From Tolypothrix tenuis PCC 7101 (lineage in GTDB: Bacteria > Cyanobacteriota > Cyanobacteriia > Cyanobacteriales > Nostocaceae), in the NCBI RefSeq assembly GCF_002368295.1, contig NZ_AP018248.1, forward strand, positions 7,775,326 through 7,839,325: a stretch of DNA of 64,000 nucleotides, in the 5' to 3' direction. Positions 8,553-16,092 of the stretch are shown here, one piece after another (the first letter of the stretch is position 1; every line of letters starts with the position of its first letter). The notes below the pieces were generated by a model. It was not told the origin of the DNA, searched no databases, and saw only the letters and a program-made list of their open reading frames with translations. Made by a program: the position numbers and the translations under genes.

Positions 8553-8802
8553 GGTTTTGTGGTTTTCCTGCAACTGTATTAACCGAAAAAGTTTAAGTAT
8601 TTTTTATTTCATAGGCAAATAGCTTTAGAAATGTTTACTTAACTCTAGGGGTTTAAGCAGGTAATATCTGCAAATATTATAACCAAATAGTTTTAGCTTC
8701 ATATTTTTAATTGTTTTGTTGTAAAACGATAATACTTGTAAATAAACTACTAGTTTTTATCGTTTGTAATTCTCAGTATGATGAATTTTATTGTTTCTTA
8801 CA

Positions 8803-9987
8803 ATGCCTCAAAAAGTTAATTTTTATAGCACTCCCACTTCTGCTTATGTGCATATTCCGTTTTGCAGACGGCGGTGCTTTTATTGTGATTTTCCGATATC
8901 TGTTGTGGGCGATCGCTTGCGCGGTGAAACATCTAATGCGATTTCCCAATATGTAGAAGTGCTAACTCAAGAAATTCCTACCGCACCGAGATTTGGTCAA
9001 CCTTTAAAGACAATTTTTTTCGGTGGAGGGACACCCTCGCTGCTATCAATAGAGCAGTTACAGCAGATATTAACAGCTTTAGAGCAGCATTTTGGCATTT
9101 TACCTGGGGCAGAAATTTCTATGGAAATAGACCCAGGGACGTTTGATTTAGCACATATAGCAGGGTACCGCAGTTTGGGGGTGAATCGGGTCAGTTTAGG
9201 TATACAAGCATTTCAAGAAGAGTTGTTAAAACTCGCTGGGCGATCGCACTCAATTGCAGATATTTTTGCAGCTGTGGAATTAGTCCGCAAAGTCGAGATT
9301 CCCGAATTGAGTTTAGACTTAATTTCTGGTTTACCGCATCAGTCTTTAGAGCATTGGCAAGATTCCCTAGAGAAAGCAGTGGCGATCGCACCAACTCACA
9401 TCTCGATTTATGACCTTACCATAGAGCCAGGTACAGCCTTTGGTCGATACTACGAACCTGGTGCTAATCCTTTACCCACAGATGAAACCACAGTCAAAAT
9501 GTACCAAATGGCACAGCAAACTTTGACTGATGCAGGTTATGAACATTATGAAATTTCCAATTATGCCCAGCCTGGACATCAATGTCAGCATAATCGGGTT
9601 TATTGGGAAAATCGTCCTTATTATGGTTTTGGTATGGGTGCAGCTAGTTATATTGAAGGGAAGCGTTTCACTCGTCCACGTAAAACTAAAGAGTATTACG
9701 CATGGGTAAAAGCTGGTTGTGTAGTTGATTGTGAAATCACACCGCCAAATGAAGTGTTATTAGAAACCTTAATGTTAGGCTTGCGCCTCGCTGAAGGTGT
9801 GCGTTTAGCAGCTTTAGCGGCGGATTTTGGCGAAGATAAACTAGAAGAACTTCGGAAATTTCTCAAGCCGTATTTTGCAAAAGGCTGGGTAGAGGTTATT
9901 AATGGAAGATTCTGCCTAACCGATCCCCAAGGATTTTTATTCTCTAATGTAGTTTTAGCAGATTTATTTTCTAAATTTAGTGAATAA
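8803..9987 (+). CDS. hemW: HemW, radical SAM haem chaperone (HemN-like)
   Basis: A 394-aa radical SAM protein. The cluster motif is C21-x3-C25-x2-C28 in CRRRCFYCDF. The DF after the third Cys, instead of a fourth Cys, marks HemW rather than the coproporphyrinogen dehydrogenase HemN. Also visible are the GGGTPS motif (glycine-rich SAM site) and a C-terminal HemN_C-like domain (about 300-390). HemW proteins bind haem and deliver it to haem proteins; many are still annotated as coproporphyrinogen III oxidase. An in-frame TTG lies at 8791, but the ATG at 8803 is preferred. It starts in a 250-bp gap divergent from the PIN-TRAM gene. Confidence 0.9.
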   Translation: MPQKVNFYSTPTSAYVHIPFCRRRCFYCDFPISVVGDRLRGETSNAISQYVEVLTQEIPTAPRFGQPLKTIFFGGGTPSLLSIEQLQQILTALEQHFGILPGAEISMEIDPGTFDLAHIAGYRSLGVNRVSLGIQAFQEELLKLAGRSHSIADIFAAVELVRKVEIPELSLDLISGLPHQSLEHWQDSLEKAVAIAPTHISIYDLTIEPGTAFGRYYEPGANPLPTDETTVKMYQMAQQTLTDAGYEHYEISNYAQPGHQCQHNRVYWENRPYYGFGMGAASYIEGKRFTRPRKTKEYYAWVKAGCVVDCEITPPNEVLLETLMLGLRLAEGVRLAALAADFGEDKLEELRKFLKPYFAKGWVEVINGRFCLTDPQGFLFSNVVLADLFSKFSE

Positions 9988-10087
9988 GCATTTAAGCTAC
10001 ATGATGATTAAAAAATTCATTGATTGAATTACATTGGATAGAACAAACTGAAATAATCCAGTTATCTTGAGCTAAGGTATTAAATTT

Positions 10088-10354
10088 ATGACTATTAATC
10101 TTAAACCTGAACATGAGCAATTAATTAAAGCGCAAATTGCTAGTGGTAGATTTACAAATGCAGATGAGGTAATTGGTACAGCATTGAAATTACTAGAAAA
10201 ATTGAATGCTGAGTACAGCCAATGGGTAGAAGAAACTCGCCAAAAAGTAGAAGTTGCTATTGCTGAAATGGAAAGAGGAGAAGGATTAGACGGTGAGACA
10301 GTTACAATGCAAATACTTGAAAGATTTCAAAAAGCACGTGAGGCGGCAGAATGA
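10088..10354 (+). CDS. parD: ParD-type antitoxin
   Basis: An 88-aa protein whose N-terminus (TINLKPEHEQLIKAQIASGRF) fits a ribbon-helix-helix DNA-binding fold, followed by the TNADEVIGTALKLLEK pattern characteristic of ParD/CopG-like antitoxins. The acidic C-terminal tail (about 50-88) would wrap the toxin. It overlaps the ParE-type gene by 4 bp (ATGA), the classic antitoxin-first arrangement with coupled translation. The dimer normally represses its own promoter; the operator would lie in the 100 bp upstream, where I see no obvious palindrome. A type II module at this position is probably accessory DNA. Confidence 0.9.
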   Translation: MTINLKPEHEQLIKAQIASGRFTNADEVIGTALKLLEKLNAEYSQWVEETRQKVEVAIAEMERGEGLDGETVTMQILERFQKAREAAE

Positions 10355-10656
10355 GCCGTTACATCATCTCACCTTCTGCAAGCAGAGATTTAAATGAGAT
10401 TGCAGATTATTTTTTGACAATAAATCTGGAAGCAGGAGAAATGCTTTTTAGAGAATTCAATAAAAAATGTCAAAACTTAGCTAAATTTCCCAATATAGGA
10501 CGTAGTTATTCTCACATTAAGCTGCAGTTGCGTGGTCTTCCGCTTGACGGTTACGTCATTTTATATCGAGTAGTGAATGACGGTGTGGAAATTTTACGTG
10601 TAGTGATTGCGCGTAGAGATTTAGAAAAATTATTTTCAGATATAGACGATTATTGA
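10351..10656 (+). CDS. parE: ParE/RelE-type toxin
   Basis: A 101-aa protein with the hallmarks of the ParE/RelE superfamily: ISPSASRDLNEIADYF at the start, LAKFPNIGRSYSH in the middle, then LPLDGYVILYRVVNDGVEIL and the C-terminal VIARRDLEKLF. ParE toxins inhibit DNA gyrase; RelE toxins cleave mRNA on the ribosome. The sequence looks closer to ParE, and the ParD-like partner supports that, but the target cannot be proved by eye. It is the downstream member of the two-gene operon and is followed by a strong hairpin at 10679-10716. It appears intact. Confidence 0.9.
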   Translation: MSRYIISPSASRDLNEIADYFLTINLEAGEMLFREFNKKCQNLAKFPNIGRSYSHIKLQLRGLPLDGYVILYRVVNDGVEILRVVIARRDLEKLFSDIDDY

Positions 10657-10678
10657 AAAGTAATTACAATGAACATAT

Positions 10679-10716
10679 TGATATTTTATTTCTCTTATAA
10701 GAGGCATAAAATATCA
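10679..10716 (+). terminator. Long hairpin after parDE
   Basis: A perfect 11-bp inverted repeat, TGATATTTTAT (10679-10689) / ATAAAATATCA (10706-10716), encloses a second self-complementary stretch CTCTTATAAGAG (10692-10703). No strong U-tract follows, only an AT-rich run. It probably terminates or stabilises the toxin-antitoxin message. Confidence 0.6.
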
Positions 10717-10744
10717 GTAATTATTATAATGATAACTAAAAATT

Positions 10745-11779
10745 ATGCATAATCAATTAGAACAGTTTGCGAGTGATAATTACTCGGGAATTTGCCCCCA
10801 AGCGCTAGAGTATATGCTAAAAGCTAATGAGGGTAGCGCTCCAGCTTATGGTAATGATGAATGGACGCAAAAAGCCACAGATTATTTTCGTGAGTTATTT
10901 GAAATTGATTGCGAAGTATTTTTTGCTTTTAATGGGACAGCAGCCAATTCTTTATCTTTAGCTGCACTTTGTCAGTCATATCACAGCGTTATTTGTCATG
11001 AAACATCACATATTGAAACAGATGAATGTGGCGCACCAGAGTTTGCTTCTAATGGTTCCAAATTACTATTAGCTAAAGGCGAAAATGGTAAGTTAACAGC
11101 ACAGGCTATAGAATCACTAGTAACTAAGCGCACTGATATTCATTATCCGAAGCCAAAAGTTATTAGTATTACCCAAGCCACAGAAGTAGGGACTTTATAT
11201 TCTCTGGATGAACTGGCAGCAATTAAAGAAACTGCGCGCAAACATAACCTAAAAATTCATATGGATGGCGCTCGTTTTGCCAATGCAGTCGCCGCTATGA
11301 ATAAAACCCCGGCGGAAATTTCTTGGAAAAGTGGTGTAGATGTGTTATGTTTTTGCGGCACAAAAAATGGTATGGCTTTAGGAGAAGCAATTATTTTCTT
11401 CAATAAAGCTTTAGCAGAAGATTTTGACTATCGCTGTAAACAAGCAGGTCAATTAGCTTCAAAAATGCGATTTATTTCTGCTCCCTGGTTAGGTTTACTC
11501 GAAACTGGCGCGTGGTTGAAAAATGCGCGACACGCAAATCAATGTGCTGAATATTTGGAGAATAAATTAATCAGTATTGATGGCGTTGAGATGATGTTTC
11601 CTAGAGAAGCCAATGCTGTGTTTGCCAAACTACCAGAACACACAATTAAAATTTTAAAAGAAAAAGGCTGGCAATTCTACACCTTTATTGGTGTGGGTGG
11701 AGTTCGTTTTGTGAGTTCTTGGAATACTACACAATCTAGAATTGATGAATTGGTAAATGATATTAAGGATTCAATTTGA
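10745..11779 (+). CDS. Low-specificity L-threonine aldolase / beta-eliminating lyase family
   Basis: A 344-aa PLP-dependent fold-type I enzyme. Visible features: FNGTAANSLSL near 62-72 (phosphate-binding region), H85 and E86 in CHETSHI (the aromatic stacking position), HMDGARFANA with D174 and R177 (contacts to the PLP ring and substrate), and CFCGTKNGMALGEA with the Schiff-base lysine K207. The pattern fits threonine aldolases of the LtaE group, which cleave threonine or allo-threonine to glycine and acetaldehyde. Related family members act on other beta-hydroxy amino acids, so the substrate is not certain. Length is normal. It follows the parDE hairpin and appears to have its own promoter. 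Confidence 0.85.
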   Translation: MHNQLEQFASDNYSGICPQALEYMLKANEGSAPAYGNDEWTQKATDYFRELFEIDCEVFFAFNGTAANSLSLAALCQSYHSVICHETSHIETDECGAPEFASNGSKLLLAKGENGKLTAQAIESLVTKRTDIHYPKPKVISITQATEVGTLYSLDELAAIKETARKHNLKIHMDGARFANAVAAMNKTPAEISWKSGVDVLCFCGTKNGMALGEAIIFFNKALAEDFDYRCKQAGQLASKMRFISAPWLGLLETGAWLKNARHANQCAEYLENKLISIDGVEMMFPREANAVFAKLPEHTIKILKEKGWQFYTFIGVGGVRFVSSWNTTQSRIDELVNDIKDSI

Positions 11780-12020
11780 GGAGAATAAATTGCTTACTAG
11801 CATAAGATGCTTATAGTGAGTATCGAAAAATTTTATGGTAAAAATTTGCGACCTGAATAAAATTGCAGATGCATCCAAAAGAATTGCTGAGATTTATTTT
11901 TGCTAGCTATAGCTATACGCTCCTATGCCAAAATGAAAATAACTAATACCATAAGGTGAGCGATACCTACGGCACACTTCGTGAACGCTCTGAAAGCTAG
12001 ATAAAGGATTGACCTGAGCA

Positions 12021-12626
12021 ATGGCAGACGAAACCAATCAAAATCAAGCGGGAGAGGTAGCTCCCACCACTGACCAACCAGTAGCGACGGACCTCCCTAC
12101 TGCCAATAAGCCAGATTCCAAAGCAACTGCTGTACCTCCCAAGCGCGAAAAACCTCCAGCTAAAGCCGCCGCAGGAGAAAAACCCGCCGCTACAGCAGAT
12201 GGAGAAGAAAAACCCGCGGCTAAAGCCGCCGCAGCCAAAAAAGAAAAAGCTCCTGCTGTTGAAGATAAGCCATTTGTAGAGTTTATCCAGCAACACTACT
12301 TACCAGCTGTGCAAACAGCAATTACTCAGCAAGGCGTAGCTGATTTACAGTTGTCTTTTGCTAAACAGAAGCTTCCTATCTCTGGCTTTGAATCAGCCGA
12401 GGACTGCTACCAACTTGTGGGAAGTTGGCAAAACGGTTTACGCCAGTTTAATCTTTATTTCCCCGATGAAGATATTCAAGGGAAAAAAGGATTCTCTTGT
12501 AATGAAGGTAAAAAACCTAGCACACTAGAATCCTTCTTAATAGATGAACGTAAAATCACTCTGGACTTACTAGTATTTGGTTTAGTGCAGCGCTTAAACG
12601 GACAAAAGTGGCTAGGTAGAAATTAG
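12021..12626 (+). CDS. DUF2996-like cyanobacterial protein with low-complexity N-terminus
   Basis: A 201-aa protein in two parts. Residues 1-85 are a disordered Ala/Lys/Pro/Glu-rich region with internal repeats (EKPPAKAAAGEKPAA, then EEKPAAKAAAAKKEKAPA). Residues 88-201 form the compact domain (VEFIQQHYLPAVQTAITQQ, CYQLVGSWQNGLRQFNLYF, LLVFGLVQRLNGQKWLGRN). I recognise the second part as the DUF2996 type, found in cyanobacteria and their relatives; its biochemical function is not known to me. The repeat-rich N-terminus may vary in length between strains. No signal peptide or membrane helix. A heptamer array follows immediately. Confidence 0.75.
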   Translation: MADETNQNQAGEVAPTTDQPVATDLPTANKPDSKATAVPPKREKPPAKAAAGEKPAATADGEEKPAAKAAAAKKEKAPAVEDKPFVEFIQQHYLPAVQTAITQQGVADLQLSFAKQKLPISGFESAEDCYQLVGSWQNGLRQFNLYFPDEDIQGKKGFSCNEGKKPSTLESFLIDERKITLDLLVFGLVQRLNGQKWLGRN

Positions 12627-12629
12627 TCA

Positions 12630-12780
12630 TTTGTCATTTGGCATTTGTCATTAGGTAGGGGTAATTGGTAATGGGTAATTGGTAATGGGGTTTGGTGTTT
12701 GTTATTTTGCCTTATCCCCCTCATCTTCCTTATCCCCAATCCCTAATCCCCAATCCCCAGTCCCTAATCCCTAGCCCCTA
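12630..12780. repeat. Heptamer-type repeat array (STRR)
   Basis: T/G-rich units (TCATTTG, GGTAATT, GGTAATG) are followed by C-rich units with a strict period of seven (CCCAATC, CCTAATC, CCCAATC, CCCAGTC, CCTAATC, CCTAGCC). The array separates the convergent DUF2996-like and TM2 genes and leaves almost no other intergenic DNA. Confidence 0.85.
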
Positions 12781-12782
12781 TT

Positions 12783-13277
12783 CTAAAGTTCATGGAAATG
12801 ATAGGTAACGGCTCCAGTCATGGGGTCGTTATCTATTTTGACGTAACCTGATTTAAATATCTCCTTGAGTGCGGCTTCTACTTCTGCAAAGTTAGCTCCT
12901 GTACCTTTCACACCTTGAGTCACAGTCAGACAGCCGCCATTTTTTTCTGCTACTTCAATCAGTTTAACTATTAGTTGGTTACCAGTAGGGCGGTAAACTT
13001 CAGAGGCAATGACAGGCTGATTTAGTTGTACACCCATAGGGGATAAACCTAATTTACCTCTAAGTTTGAGATCATATTCGTCAACCATATTAGGGATAAG
13101 GAATAAATCCACGAACTGCCCAATATACAAGAAACCAAAAGTACACAGCCACAACAAGCCCGTCCCTATTTTGCCGTTATATATCCGGTGCAGGCCTCCC
13201 AAGCCGGCAAACCCGAGTGCACACAAGATGTAGGAACCAAGAAGACGGTCTTGATTGGTATGATTATCAACCTTCAT
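12783..13277 (-). CDS. TM2-domain membrane protein
   Basis: A 164-aa protein. The N-terminal TM2 domain (about 12-66) has two hydrophobic helices, LLGSYILCALGFAG and GTGLLWLCTFGFLYIG, separated by the family's GGLHRIYNGK turn, and ends FVDLFLIPNMVDEYD. The C-terminal part (about 95-164) looks like a small winged-helix fold: LIVKLIEVAEKNGGCLTVTQ, then FAEVEAALKEIFKSGYV and a final beta hairpin. TM2 proteins are widespread and mostly of unknown function. The added soluble domain suggests a membrane-tethered sensor or adaptor, which is inference only. The upstream region on this strand contains the hairpin pair at 13360-13398. Confidence 0.82.
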   Translation of the reverse strand: MKVDNHTNQDRLLGSYILCALGFAGLGGLHRIYNGKIGTGLLWLCTFGFLYIGQFVDLFLIPNMVDEYDLKLRGKLGLSPMGVQLNQPVIASEVYRPTGNQLIVKLIEVAEKNGGCLTVTQGVKGTGANFAEVEAALKEIFKSGYVKIDNDPMTGAVTYHFHEL

Positions 13278-13359
13278 GCTGTTTTCATCCCCTGGGATTC
13301 GCGCTTGTTCTTGAAGACGGTTTTGCGAGGCTGTTTTGTTTCAGTCCCTAGCCTCTAGC

Positions 13360-13398
13360 CCTTTGTTTCTACAAAGGTGTGAGGGGATTCCGCAGAAT
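13360..13398 (-). other. Two-hairpin element upstream of TM2 gene
   Basis: Read on the minus strand: a 4-bp hairpin ATTC-TGCG-GAAT, then an unpaired CCCCTCACA, then a 7-bp hairpin CCTTTGT-AGAA-ACAAAGG. The layout recalls the small RNA Yfr1, but the single-stranded core differs from the conserved ACUCCUCACAC, and no U-run follows. It is probably part of the 5' untranslated region of the TM2 gene. Confidence 0.35.
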
Positions 13399-13750
13399 AT
13401 ATAACTATTGTTGCAACTCTTAACGTTTTATCTAAAAATTTTGAGCCTGTACCTTGATAGACTGAACTTTATCAGCCTTAGTGATAAGTACTGTATCCCT
13501 TGCTTAAAAGCTAGAGGATTTAGCAATAATATAATTTGTAATTGATAGTTCGTAATTCGTAATGAAAAGCTCATTTAAGAATTACGAATTATAGAGTGTA
13601 CTTTAGGGCATATAGAAAACTGGGTTAGAGAGCAATCTCACCAGGTAAACCCTAAATGCTTGGAGAGCTACCCATAAACAGGACTCTAGGTAAATACGTA
13701 ATATCCTAGTTGGTTCGGGTAGGACAAGATATGTAAGACCTAGCCAATTC

Positions 13751-13851
13751 TAGTAGCATCACTACTAAATGTAACTAGGCAATGTCTGCTCAAGAATCTC
13801 CCAAATTTTTGCAGATGGGAGAGCGTCAATGTCGTCTAGTTACGCCTTGAG
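13751..13851 (+). promoter_or_regulatory. Structured leader upstream of acsF with competing stems
   Basis: Perfect complementary pairs in the 160 bp before acsF: TAGTAG/CTACTA (13751-13756/13762-13767), GTAACTAG/CTAGTTAC (13771-13778/13836-13843), TCTCCCA/TGGGAGA (13797-13803/13816-13822) and CTCAAG/CTTGAG (13789-13794/13846-13851). The second and fourth cross, so they form either a pseudoknot or two exclusive folds. The remainder of the 13278-13912 gap shows TTCGTAA-type heptamers (about 13549-13592) and no gene. Confidence 0.45.
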
Positions 13852-13912
13852 AGCGTCTGACGTTGGCTTTCTGGTGTACTGAAGATAATAAAGACAGAAG
13901 AGAAATCAAAAC

Positions 13913-14989
13913 ATGGTAGATTCCCTAAAAAAACCAGGCTTTGAAGAATTGCGTCCAGGGATTAAAGTCCCGGCAAAAGAAACACTATTAACACCCCGGT
14001 TTTACACCACCGACTTTGATGAAATGGCGCGGATGGATATCTCCGTCAATGAAGACGAGTTACAAGCCATTCTCGAAGAGTTTCGTGCTGATTACAACCG
14101 CCATCATTTTGTTCGGGATGCCGAGTTTGAACAATCCTGGGATCATATTGATGGGGAAACTCGCCGTTTATTCGTTGAATTTTTAGAACGTTCCTGTACA
14201 GCCGAGTTTTCCGGGTTTTTGCTGTACAAAGAACTCGGCCGCCGCTTAAAAGATAAAAGCCCAGTTTTAGCCGAGTGCTTTAACTTGATGTCACGGGATG
14301 AAGCCCGTCATGCTGGCTTTTTGAATAAAGCGATGTCAGACTTTAATCTTTCTCTAGATTTAGGGTTTTTGACAAAGAGCCGCGATTACACCTTCTTTAA
14401 ACCGAAATTTATCTTCTACGCCACATATCTTTCCGAAAAAATCGGTTATTGGCGTTATATCACCATTTATCGTCACTTGGAAGCACATCCAGAAGACCGG
14501 ATTTATCCAATTTTCCGATTCTTTGAAAACTGGTGTCAGGATGAAAACCGTCATGGTGATTTCTTTGATGCAGTCATGCAATCTCAACCACAAATGTTGA
14601 ATGATTGGAAGGCGAAGCTATGGAGTCGCTTCTTCCTGTTGTCAGTGTTTGTGACGATGTATCTCAATGACCTGCAACGCAAAGACTTTTATGCTTCTTT
14701 GGGATTGGATGCACGGGAATACGACATCCATGTGATCAAAAAGACCAATGAAACCGCAGGAAGAGTTTTCCCGTTGATGCTGGATGTTGATAATCCAGAG
14801 TTTTATCAACGCTTGGATATTTGTGTTGAGAAGATGGCAAAATTAAATGCGATCGCCAACTCCAACACTCCTAAATTCCTGCAATTCTTCCAGAAGTTGC
14901 CAACTCTCGCCTCCATTGGTTGGCATATGGTTAAGCTGTACCTCATGAAACCCATTGATGCGGTTTCTGCTCAAGGTATGGCCCGCTAG
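13913..14989 (+). CDS. acsF: Mg-protoporphyrin IX monomethyl ester (oxidative) cyclase AcsF
   Basis: A 358-aa di-iron enzyme that forms the isocyclic ring of chlorophyll, converting Mg-protoporphyrin IX monomethyl ester to protochlorophyllide with O2. It is membrane-associated. The di-iron ligands are visible: E98 in CTAEFSGF, E130 and H133 in SRDEARHAGF, and E211 and H214 in CQDENRHGDFF. Length and the conserved start (KPGFEELRPGIKVPAKETLLTPRFY region) match cyanobacterial AcsF/ChlA. Cyanobacteria often have two isoforms. The microaerobic one tends to sit with ho2 and hemN, which are absent here, so this is more likely the standard aerobic form (inference). It has a long structured leader and ends at a strong intrinsic terminator. 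Confidence 0.96.
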   Translation: MVDSLKKPGFEELRPGIKVPAKETLLTPRFYTTDFDEMARMDISVNEDELQAILEEFRADYNRHHFVRDAEFEQSWDHIDGETRRLFVEFLERSCTAEFSGFLLYKELGRRLKDKSPVLAECFNLMSRDEARHAGFLNKAMSDFNLSLDLGFLTKSRDYTFFKPKFIFYATYLSEKIGYWRYITIYRHLEAHPEDRIYPIFRFFENWCQDENRHGDFFDAVMQSQPQMLNDWKAKLWSRFFLLSVFVTMYLNDLQRKDFYASLGLDAREYDIHVIKKTNETAGRVFPLMLDVDNPEFYQRLDICVEKMAKLNAIANSNTPKFLQFFQKLPTLASIGWHMVKLYLMKPIDAVSAQGMAR

Positions 14990-15015
14990 TTAATCAGGAT
15001 TTGACGAAAATTTAG

Positions 15016-15047
15016 AGTGGTTCTATTTCACTAGAACCACTTTTTTT
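15016..15047 (+). terminator. Intrinsic terminator of acsF
   Basis: A perfect 10-bp stem AGTGGTTCTA / TAGAACCACT with a 6-nt loop, followed directly by seven Ts. It lies 27 bp after the acsF stop and separates acsF from the ASRT gene, so the two are probably transcribed independently. Confidence 0.92.
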
Positions 15048-15127
15048 ATGTCACTTTTTGCTCATATTAATCTTGTACTTTAAATAGATAACCGCAAGAT
15101 TATGCTCTTTAACACCAGGAGGAGTAA

Positions 15128-15505
15128 ATGAGTCAGGCAATCGGACGTACTTGCTGGGCGATCGCAGAAGGTTATATTCCTGCTTATAGTAATGGCCCAG
15201 AACCCCAGTTTATTAGTCACGAAACAGTGTGTATTTTAAATGCTGGGGATCAAGATGCTCATGTAGAAATCACGATTTACTATAGCGATAGGGAACCTGT
15301 AGGTGCTTACAAAATCACTGTTCCCGCACGACGGACAAAACATATTCGCTTTAATGACCTCAAAGATCCAGAACCAATTCCTCACGATACTGATTTTGCT
15401 AGCGTAATTCAGTCAGATACACCGATTGTCGTGCAGCATACCCGGTTAGATTCACGACAAGCAGAAAACGCTCTTCTCAGCACCATCGCTTACGCTCATA
15501 ATTAA
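15128..15505 (+). CDS. Sensory rhodopsin transducer family protein (ASRT homologue)
   Basis: A 125-aa soluble protein that I recognise as a close homologue of Anabaena sensory rhodopsin transducer: it has the same length and the family's conserved GRTCWAIAEGYIP, FISHETVCILNAGD, ITIYYSD, VPARRTKH and HDTDFASVIQS segments. ASRT is a small all-beta protein that binds the cytoplasmic side of the green-light receptor ASR, and it has been proposed to regulate light-responsive genes. In Anabaena PCC 7120 it lies directly behind the opsin gene. Here no seven-helix opsin is present anywhere in the window; the upstream neighbour is acsF behind a terminator. A very strong ribosome-binding site (AGGAGGAG) precedes the ATG. 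Confidence 0.93.
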   Translation: MSQAIGRTCWAIAEGYIPAYSNGPEPQFISHETVCILNAGDQDAHVEITIYYSDREPVGAYKITVPARRTKHIRFNDLKDPEPIPHDTDFASVIQSDTPIVVQHTRLDSRQAENALLSTIAYAHN

Positions 15506-16092
15506 ATTTATTATTCTTTGGCGACACTGCTTGATAGCAATAGCTATTTTCAAATAATGTATTTATACCAGCGTAAATATATGAGTAAGAGCGGGCAGAT
15601 GTGCGCTCTTATTCATCATTGATATGTTGCAATGTCTTTAAAGTTGGGATTACAAGTATTTTTAAATAAATCTTCTGTATAGCGTAGCAATAGTAATAAA
15701 TATTTTGCTACGAAAAATGCAAACAGATAAATACTGCCGTCAGAACAGTCTAAACAATCAATTATTTAATTCCTACAACCCAGGCCAAAGTAAGGGTACA
15801 AAAATTTCATACCCTGAATAATACTCAATGGCTTTAACGACATTTTTAGCAGTTTTACATAGAAAATCACGTATTTTGAAGGTTTTTCCTCGTCTATCAA
15901 AGTAAATGTGACATTAGGCAAATTTTTTCAAAGTTTCAGGCTAATTACCAATTAAACCTGAGATAATGTGGCTTTAAGTTCTATAGCATTCTTCAATAAG
16001 TCTTGAGCATTTCTAAAAAGTAAGATTTTGGACTACTTGCATAAGTTCAGAATCTTGATTTTGTGCGTTTAAGTAATATCTAACAAAAGTAT
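15506..16092. other. Intergenic region without recognised features
   Basis: 587 AT-rich bases between the ASRT and lipase genes. I see no ORF with coding character, no RNA gene and no repeat array. A promoter for the lipase gene should lie at its right end, but I cannot place one with confidence. Confidence 0.5.

Noticed and set aside
10745..11779. Possible third component of the parDE module
   Set aside because: The product is a standard PLP-dependent aldolase and is separated from parE by a strong hairpin.
13360..13398. Candidate yfr1 gene
   Set aside because: The conserved core ACUCCUCACAC is not matched exactly and no intrinsic terminator follows, so it is kept only as a structural observation.
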